From Sporisorium sorghi (taxonomy: Eukaryota > Basidiomycota > Ustilaginomycetes > Ustilaginales > Ustilaginaceae), in contig JALCCG010000429.1 in the NCBI GenBank assembly GCA_023212695.1, positions 1-12,996 on the forward strand: a DNA stretch of 12,996 nt. Reading direction: 5' to 3'. Made by a program: the position numbers and the translations under genes. Numbering within the stretch: the first letter of the stretch is position 1; each line of letters begins with the position of its first letter. The notes below the pieces were generated by a model. It did not search any database. It saw only the letters and a list, made by a program, of their open reading frames with translations, and had not been told where the DNA came from. Positions 9,101-12,996 of the stretch are shown piece by piece.

Positions 9101-9442
9101 GCTGGACGATCCCAAGCGCCGCTTAGGCTGCTCTGCCCCCAGCAAGTGATTTATCTCGTGATGTTGCCCCAAGTTTTGTAAGGCACTAACAACCCGAGGG
9201 TCGTCGCCACCACTCTTGCGACCGTGTTTCTTTCTAGAGCTAGGCACATTTCCCCTTCGCTGAAGATGCCACAAGTTGGGCGAGTCGTTCTCGTTGTTGG
9301 TACCAAACTTGAGGAAAAGGAGGAATATGGCAAAGACAGATACGAAAAAGACAGTAGTGAATGGAGGGATGAGAGGAGAAAAGATGTTGCGCTTCTGAAG
9401 TGCGCTTGGGAGGAAAGTATGAAAGTTATATTTCTGGGGCAT
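6134..9442 (-). CDS. Large nuclease-kinase protein: PD-(D/E)xK-like core plus C-terminal protein-kinase-like domain (Crinkler-like)
   Basis: A single uninterrupted frame of 1,102 residues from the ATG at 9442 (1,140 from the ATG at 9556; positions below use the longer count). Residues 39-85 hold a hydrophobic stretch, possibly a membrane segment. Residues 100-250 are polar, with KRQR-type nuclear signals and a KQEA repeat, and 255-400 are mostly helical. Around 462-585 is a probable nuclease-like core: Asp469, then strand VGMIEFK with Glu492 and Lys494, a helix, then strands. Residues 660-830 are Gly/Ser-rich and acidic linker. The kinase-like domain covers about 885-1140: a Gly/Ser loop (GCRGSTS), AAK with Lys938, Glu951/952, HNDVHYRN with Asp1114 and Asn1119, and DFG at 1133-1135. 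It ends five residues later. REase-fold plus kinase-fold proteins recur among Crinkler-type eukaryotic effectors; placing it there is inference. It sits between two dead transposons. Start and introns near the N-terminus are uncertain. Confidence 0.8.
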   Translation of the reverse strand: MPQKYNFHTFLPSALQKRNIFSPLIPPFTTVFFVSVFAIFLLFLKFGTNNENDSPNLWHLQRRGNVPSSRKKHGRKSGGDDPRVVSALQNLGQHHEINHLLGAEQPKRRLGSSSSAATVTHDSRQRPALSADDDGQSISKRQRLDLNASQPSHTSTPETPLSLLLPTPRDGAPSSTAALFTKEEFDRWLAEKIAKAKQEAKQEAKQEANRGPTVEESRAHLNTLLLSICPAQLNLPSSRSVGGIKPLKHLPKVMKFDTVMDKLCKLVPRLLHLAFGQESYTSDPRSFTDQYLKKLRLEDGRQDAATLLHKWKMTGADITIHLVVALGSKFRDRQNLSPACQECFRELTDILETLKDADHWPTEKMLGTDVATPDEELQKSITSVINPPHNKTVQGSSGRQEVPRATKDESSMQSATKSTKNTTSYSSHRTDLYFSYTRDTPHRPNDKRTVGMIEFKAFNCTTAKHLWDWFNKYQQGRDDITDSVFRPRVDAKASASISQSFSYTITEGCSSISFSNGAFQLFLWIDFPSQTVHYYCIHGQAYSYAYIAPEDRGKLDLNGLEKAEKQGPWKPSDSLSASVAALLRGIDDCNKLEREERKQQALQLWHGSKSAYVMGLVSLKKADRTQADKQKSSDSGCKLDSTAGLPKEDPDDHDPSGRDQHRGGGGGSSGRGQSGAAGANGRTRMVTRSQSGASCGGSGGAQGTQRSSTTKQDKPVDEPSENGDASFGSEDSSIAASNRLFESIAVDQGSPSSSTSTLIKDGDEHKDHPVKVAEVDIDDDGEGVDARPRGRYLGRSDRLITAEFCSERCMVSLKLDQDMDRDCPNFALHYRPAANMQQNEEESTLIKHAIGVEQVVEQLEQHLKKDHITHIMEPILGCRGSTSQLFRVVHPEYGYAFAAKGVDDSQTDLLEQEEARYKVIWEKVGRRKGYPLLGTFMPNDDAHGPDDGERGDRIGIATPISFGIIRPTPEELDVMYPLWPIDGNVDEDETRCCNTFLLLSYHGNSLLHRQVRQEVKERLSTVLSGKFGKTQDNSRSSGGDSDIRSESSEVSKAHPLLMLGKACEEALDSIGVEHNDVHYRNLLWSDHLNSVVVIDFGGRDPF
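8819..8859. repeat. 12-bp in-frame tandem repeat in the nuclease-kinase gene
   Basis: Three perfect copies of GGCCTCTTGCTT (8819-8854) and a partial fourth. Read on the coding strand they give the charged repeat KQEA, within a short predicted coiled coil (residues about 221-247). The perfect DNA identity points to recent slippage and likely length variation between strains. Confidence 0.93.
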
Positions 9443-9463
9443 CTCCCAGCCGGAATGGGCCCT

Positions 9464-9477
9464 GTATATATAGCCGT
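9464..9477 (-). promoter_or_regulatory. TATA-like element upstream of the nuclease-kinase gene
   Basis: On the - strand the sequence reads GGCTATATATACAGGG, about 25 bp before the ATG at 9442. It lies inside the extended frame from 9556, which argues that the longer N-terminus is not translated. The spacing to 9442 is tight for a fungal transcription start, so it may be chance, or the real start may lie further inside after a small intron. Confidence 0.35.
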
Positions 9478-9772
9478 GGATTTGGAGAACAAAAATTTTC
9501 ACCAGTATTTCACTAAGAGACGCGCGCCGCAACAAAAGATGCCAAGACAAGAGCATTTTTGAAGAATAGGGATGGTCAACGAGATGCGCAAAGCAAGGTG
9601 AAATTGTCTGAGTATGTTAAATCCAGTGAGTTGCAGCCTGAGCATGCGTGCATCACTGCTGCTTTTGCTGAATTAATAAAGACCCGTCGGATAAAAATTT
9701 AGACAAAATGTAGATAATCATTCAACCAGCCGAGTACTACCATCATATCAATTTGTCTGATCATCACCACAG

Positions 9773-9790
9773 CCTTATGATTACATAAGG
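9773..9790. repeat. 18-nt hairpin CCTTATG-ATTA-CATAAGG
   Basis: A perfect 7-bp inverted repeat with a 4-base loop in an A/T-richer stretch. It is unrelated in sequence to the ACACTCAG palindromes that begin about 85 bp later. It could mark an element end or simply be chance. Confidence 0.6.
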
Positions 9791-9875
9791 TTTTAGCATT
9801 GAGAGAGAGAGGTGTTGGATTCGCTACGCGAAATCAGACTTTCATCTCATACTTGAGTACATCACTCTACAAAGC

Positions 9876-9899
9876 CCAACACTCAGCAGTGAGTGTTGG
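9876..9899. repeat. Palindrome family copy 1 (arms CCAACACTCA/TGAGTGTTGG)
   Basis: Ten-bp perfect arms around a GCAG centre. The core differs from the family consensus ACACTCAGCACTGAGTGT at one central base (C to G). Confidence 0.93.
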
Positions 9900-10006
9900 A
9901 ACCAATCGGAAGATCTCAAAACGCAACGCTTGGTCCTCGGAGAAATTCCTCCAAATTTTCCCACTTTGAATAACACGAAGTCACAATCCCATTGGCTCAG
10001 GTGTGA

Positions 10007-10036
10007 ATCTCAACACTCAGCACTGAGTGTTGAGAT
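10007..10036. repeat. Palindrome family copy 2, longest arms (14 bp)
   Basis: Perfect 14-bp arms (ATCTCAACACTCAG and its complement) around a CA centre, 30 bp in total. The arms extend three or more bases past those of every other copy on each side. The two flanks have stayed complementary, which independent drift would not maintain. Confidence 0.95.
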
Positions 10037-10248
10037 CCCTCAATTGGCTACAGACACTTGGTGATGGAACCCAAGACACCAATGGACCAATGATAGATCT
10101 CCCAGGGAAACCTTCACACCCGGATGAAGCTGAGTCGAGTCACCTTGCTCAGTCGAACTCAAGATAGCACTTGGACCTGGGAGAGCCAAGCCAATCAGAG
10201 ATCATGGAAACTCACAAGCAACAATGTGGGCACTCTCAAAGAAGAGTG

Positions 10249-10266
10249 ACACTCAGCACTGAGTGT
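10249..10266. repeat. Palindrome family copy 3
   Basis: ACACTCAG, CA, CTGAGTGT: the 18-bp core with 8-bp arms. It lies only 23 bp from copy 4. Confidence 0.93.
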
Positions 10267-10289
10267 AGTGCTTCACCAACAGGCTTTGA

Positions 10290-10307
10290 ACACTCAGCAC
10301 TGAGTGT
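10290..10307. repeat. Palindrome family copy 4, nested in a wider inverted repeat
   Basis: Same 18-bp core. It is enclosed by GCTTTGA (10283-10289) on the left and TCAAAGC (about 10317-10323) on the right, so a second stem could form around it. Confidence 0.93.
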
Positions 10308-10501
10308 GGCACTTTGTCAAAGCATGATTGATGCTCAGTGAGGGAGCTTGGGACTTATGCTGTAGTTGACACACACTTGTAGCGAAGGATGGCTAGCTCA
10401 CTCACATGTATACAAGGACCTGAGATCACATGTAGATGAGAAGAGAAATATCATCAAATCACTAACTCATCCAACTGAACCCCAAGATCACCGAGCAACT
10501 C

Positions 10502-10525
10502 TCAACACTCAGCACTGAGTGTTGA
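10502..10525. repeat. Palindrome family copy 5
   Basis: TCAACACTCAG, CA, CTGAGTGTTGA: 11-bp perfect arms, 24 bp in total. Confidence 0.93.
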
Positions 10526-10683
10526 AACTCGATGGCTGTATTCGAAGCTTCCAACCACTGTGCTACATTCATTACTTGATATTATCCCACCATGACTGAT
10601 ATCCTGACATTGTAGTCTGGATCAATCACTTGTGGAACTTTGGAACAGCTCGACACTCTCCCAAGATCGCAACTTAGGAATCA

Positions 10684-10716
10684 CAGCACTGAGTCTAAAC
10701 ACTCAGCGCTGAGTGT
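10684..10716. repeat. Palindrome family half copy plus copy 6
   Basis: A half copy CAGCACTGAGT (10684-10694) is followed directly by copy 6 (10699-10716), ACACTCAGC/GCTGAGTGT. Copy 6 is perfectly symmetric because its centre is GCGC instead of GCAC. Confidence 0.92.
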
Positions 10717-10824
10717 CGTAAGTCATATCTGTGTATTGAATAACTGACGTCAACTCCTGTCCATAAGTCGACAACCTAGCTTTATTTTCTAATAAGAGGT
10801 TCAAAGCCCGGCTTTCGGCTAGAA

Positions 10825-10857
10825 ACAGTGAGGTCAGTACTTGAGCGGTCCCCCTTG
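10825..10857. repeat. Probable terminal inverted repeat end of the Tc1-like relic
   Basis: ACAGTGAGGTCAGTACTTGA, followed by GCGGTCCCCC, resembles the outer ends of fungal Tc1-type elements (often ACAGTG followed by a TTGAGCGG-like word). The transposase stop codon at 10834-10836 lies inside it, as in compact elements where the coding end overlaps the terminal repeat. No convincing inverted partner is seen to the right; only a short ACCGCTCA at about 11450. Confidence 0.45.
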
Positions 10858-11298
10858 CTTAGTAGGCACTCCTTTCACATGCCTCTCCATCGACTCAATA
10901 CATGCATTGATGTGATCAATCGGGATGCTGTTCCAGGCCTCAACTGCAGCTTCAGCAAGCTCTGCAGGAGTCTTAGCTTGTCTTGGCCGTTGACTAATCC
11001 TAGTTTTGAGTATACTCCAGACGTTCTTGATAGGATTTAAGTCCGGTGAGCAAGGTGGATGATCAATAGACCTAATACTGTGGTGGCTATGATGTTCCTT
11101 GCATATATTCACTGTATGAACCTTGCTGTTGTCCTCTACAAGTGCTAGTTTGAACCTCTCTGTGTACTCCTTTATCGGGCCATTGATGATGAGGTTGGCA
11201 TACTTTTTTGCATCCAGTGTTTCAGCCGGAATCCACCTCTGAGGTGGAACAGGATCGGCAGTCGGATACATTGCTCGGTGTTTGGCCACCGAAGGCAT
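10834..11298 (-). pseudogene. Tc1/mariner (DDE_3) transposase, C-terminal half only, catalytic Glu lost
   Basis: The 154-residue frame matches the C-terminal half of fungal Tc1-type transposases: AETLDAKKYANLIINGPIKEY, then LALVEDNSKVHTV with the second catalytic Asp (residue 56), then HPPCSPDLNPIKNVWSILKT, ending in a helical tail and GGPLKY. The third catalytic residue should lie 34 residues after Asp56, in the context NPIE. Here residue 91 is Lys. The N-terminal helix-turn-helix domain and first catalytic Asp are absent. The same strand further up (past 11298) has stops in all likely continuations. The apparent ATG at 11298 is just the first Met in the surviving open stretch. The product would be catalytically dead even if expressed. 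Confidence 0.85.
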
Positions 11299-12589
11299 GT
11301 TGGAAAATCCGAAGCGATTTTACTTCACCATTTCAGCAGGAACCTGTTCTCATCACACACTTGGTATTATCGGCGCAGACAATGCATTTTACAAACAGAC
11401 AACATGGGCTTGGCACATGCAAAGGATACGATTGGTCAACAACCAACATTCACCGCTCACCTGCCATTGGCTCACCACTTGGACCAATGAGGTAACTGAT
11501 CTTGCCCAAGGGGTCCAAGCAGACCCAATGATGAGAAGTCAAGGTTCCCAAAGGAGAAGTGCTTATAGGCGCCGACAACTCATTGGCTATGCAGACTTGC
11601 ACAACTGCTAGTCGATTGCACAACTCTACCTGAACGACATCAAGAGTGGGCACCGACCTGGCATGATCGACCCTGTCATTGGATGAGCTCATTGACCAAT
11701 CGGGTGTGGCCATCCTCAGCAGCCAATGACAGACCTGGAACTTGGGTCAGGAAGGAGGGAATCATGGGATGCTCAGAGCAAGTTGTGCCGAACACACTTT
11801 GTCTGCACCAAACGAAGGTTGTCTGTACCAACAACGGGAAGGCAGCAAGGAGAAGAGGAATACACAGGAGGAAAAGCTGGAAACATTAGTTAGAAAGCTC
11901 ACCTGTTGCATATATAAGATGACCATGTACTGTATCGATGGATGATGAACTTATTGAATCAACACCTGATTTCCTCTACCGTTAACTTGGTTATAGGCAC
12001 CTACTATCCCAGTACGGCACCTTCAGCCACATAGACTCATCTTTGGCAAGTTGCATAAGTCCAAGCTACCAGACCGTCATCGAACAGGCTCACAAAGGAT
12101 TATTCTCCCTGCGTTATTATGCCACTGAAATCATATCAGTGATATGCACCCAAGATAATTAATTCCAAGTTCATACTCTGGATTATCAGTACTGACAACT
12201 ACTGTCAGGAACTGCTAAGTCCAGACAGTTGCCGATCTCCCCGATCGACAACATCAGCCAGGCAAACCAAAAATTTCGGTTTTCAGAAATCGTCTAAATT
12301 CTTTTCGGACGGTACTTTATATCCAGCCCAAGTTTCGCACCGCGTTGGACCGGATCCATGCCCAGGCCAAGATGCGCCAACTACAGATTGACGAACCAAC
12401 ATGTGCTGCACATTGCTCGCCGCCAGCACACGACGCCGGGAATTGAGCGCCATAACCCACCCCGCGCATGACCATGCTCTGATCGTACACACTCGTTCGG
12501 CCCGACGCCATCCAAATGCGAGCAATGCATCCATCTTTTTGACATGCTCAACGATCATACAGCACTTTCGTCCTGCCAGACAGTCATCG
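11299..12589. other. Gene-poor region with a second CCAAT/ATTGG cluster
   Basis: No gene I can support. The first 450 bp carry eight CCAAT or ATTGG words (11431-11727) and remain poor in CpG; part of this may be the destroyed N-terminal half of the Tc1 relic. Between about 11900 and 12230 the DNA is A/T-richer and featureless to me. From about 12230 CpG becomes common again, suggesting the right edge of the old repeat block. A TTTATAT word near 12314 could serve a + strand promoter for the ORF at 12590. Confidence 0.45.
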
Positions 12590-12880
12590 ATGACGGGTAG
12601 CGAGCAAGATGCTGACATGATGGAGGCTGCGGGTGCGACACAGCCGAACGTCAAAAGACAACGAGAGCGAGAGACAGACCGGGTGAGCGTCGCGTGGTCT
12701 CAGGTCGATGACGGCGTAACTCGCGAGATCTTGACCGCAAAGTGTTTGTGTGCGCAAAGCCTGAGCTCCCATTCAACCATTCAAACCAGCTTGAGTATTG
12801 ACGAGGAGCTGTGTTTGCCGCTCTCTCGGCAGATTCTGACCGGAATTTCGACCGCGCTGCGGGTGCGCTCGGCTAGTTGA
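12590..12880 (+). CDS. Short unknown ORF, possibly the first exon of a gene
   Basis: I do not recognise the product. From the ATG at 12590 the frame gives 96 residues and ends in TGA at 12878-12880. The first 31 residues, MTGSEQDADMMEAAGATQPN followed by VKRQRERETDR, look like a real acidic-then-basic eukaryotic N-terminus with a possible nuclear signal. Straight after them comes GGTGAGCGT, a good intron donor (GT at 12683), and the remaining residues are less protein-like. The likely reading is that exon 1 is 12590-12682 and the rest lies in an intron and beyond. I cannot choose an acceptor: AG at 12742, 12759 and 12789 are all possible. The gene may run off the window. Confidence 0.35.
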   Translation: MTGSEQDADMMEAAGATQPNVKRQRERETDRVSVAWSQVDDGVTREILTAKCLCAQSLSSHSTIQTSLSIDEELCLPLSRQILTGISTALRVRSAS

Positions 12881-12930
12881 AGGGTACCGTTGATTGATGA
12901 TGGACGTCAGGAATTTACAAAAAATCTCAC

Positions 12931-12985
12931 CCTTCTCTTTGAGAAGGCCCAAATTCTCATTTTCCTCCTTCTCTTTGAGAAGGCC
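12931..12985. repeat. Two direct copies of a hairpin repeat at the window edge
   Basis: CCTTCTCTTTGAGAAGGCC occurs at 12931-12949 and again, identical, at 12967-12985, a 36-bp period. Each copy has a 7-bp perfect stem CCTTCTC/GAGAAGG with a TTT loop. The window ends 11 bases later, so the array may continue. Confidence 0.92.
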
Positions 12986-12996
12986 AGGCGCGTGCC

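Larger units (their letters stand above)
9557..10824. other. CpG-poor intergenic block upstream of the nuclease-kinase gene
   Basis: There is no gene here. The region is poor in CpG (three in 10081-10320, against roughly 26 in 4561-4800). It holds the ACACTCAG palindrome family, a cluster of CCAAT/ATTGG words (9902-10195) and an A/T-richer segment at 9660-9800. It probably contains the promoter of the - strand nuclease-kinase gene as well as old repeat DNA. Confidence 0.6.

Noticed and set aside
12283..12654. A 123-residue - strand frame near the right end
   Set aside because: Its reading is inconsistent with the better + strand start at 12590 and shows no family signal.
12931..12985. CRISPR-like layout: palindromic repeats with a short spacer
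   Set aside because: Only two units, a 17-base spacer, and clearly eukaryotic context with no cas-like genes.

Overview
The window looks like nuclear DNA of a basidiomycete fungus, most likely a smut (Ustilaginomycotina). Two conserved eukaryotic genes are interrupted by GT-AG introns, their 5' leaders are C/T-rich, and the gene DNA is rich in CpG. There is no bacterial-type operon structure. The exact species cannot be read from the sequence.

Layout. Positions 1-426 are the upstream region and leader of the mitochondrial ATP synthase subunit d gene (ATP7, + strand, 427-1901, three exons, one unusually long intron). Positions 1902-3927 are about 2 kb with no convincing gene. Positions 3928-4335 hold RPS25, the small-subunit ribosomal protein eS25, in two exons. 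From about 4550 the window becomes accessory DNA: a frameshifted unknown ORF (4581-5235, +), then a decayed pogo/Fot1-like transposase relic (about 5423-5760, - strand) broken by at least three frame changes. A very long uninterrupted - strand ORF (6134-9442, or to 9556) follows. Its protein combines a probable PD-(D/E)xK nuclease-like core with a compact C-terminal protein-kinase-like domain, an architecture resembling the Crinkler-type effector class.

Positions 9560-12280 are a CpG-poor, gene-poor block. It carries six copies (plus a half copy) of an ACACTCAGCACTGAGTGT palindrome, two clusters of CCAAT/ATTGG words, and the C-terminal half of a Tc1/mariner (DDE_3) transposase (10834-11298, -). 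The last part (12590 onward, +) has an ORF start that may be the first exon of a gene, followed by two direct copies of a small hairpin at the window edge.

How it fits together: the two housekeeping genes have no functional tie to the rest. The nuclease-kinase gene lies between two dead transposons of different superfamilies, next to a block with the signature of methylated and deaminated DNA. This looks like a small transposon-rich island inserted next to a core-gene segment. The most notable points are the nuclease-kinase gene and the palindrome array beside it.
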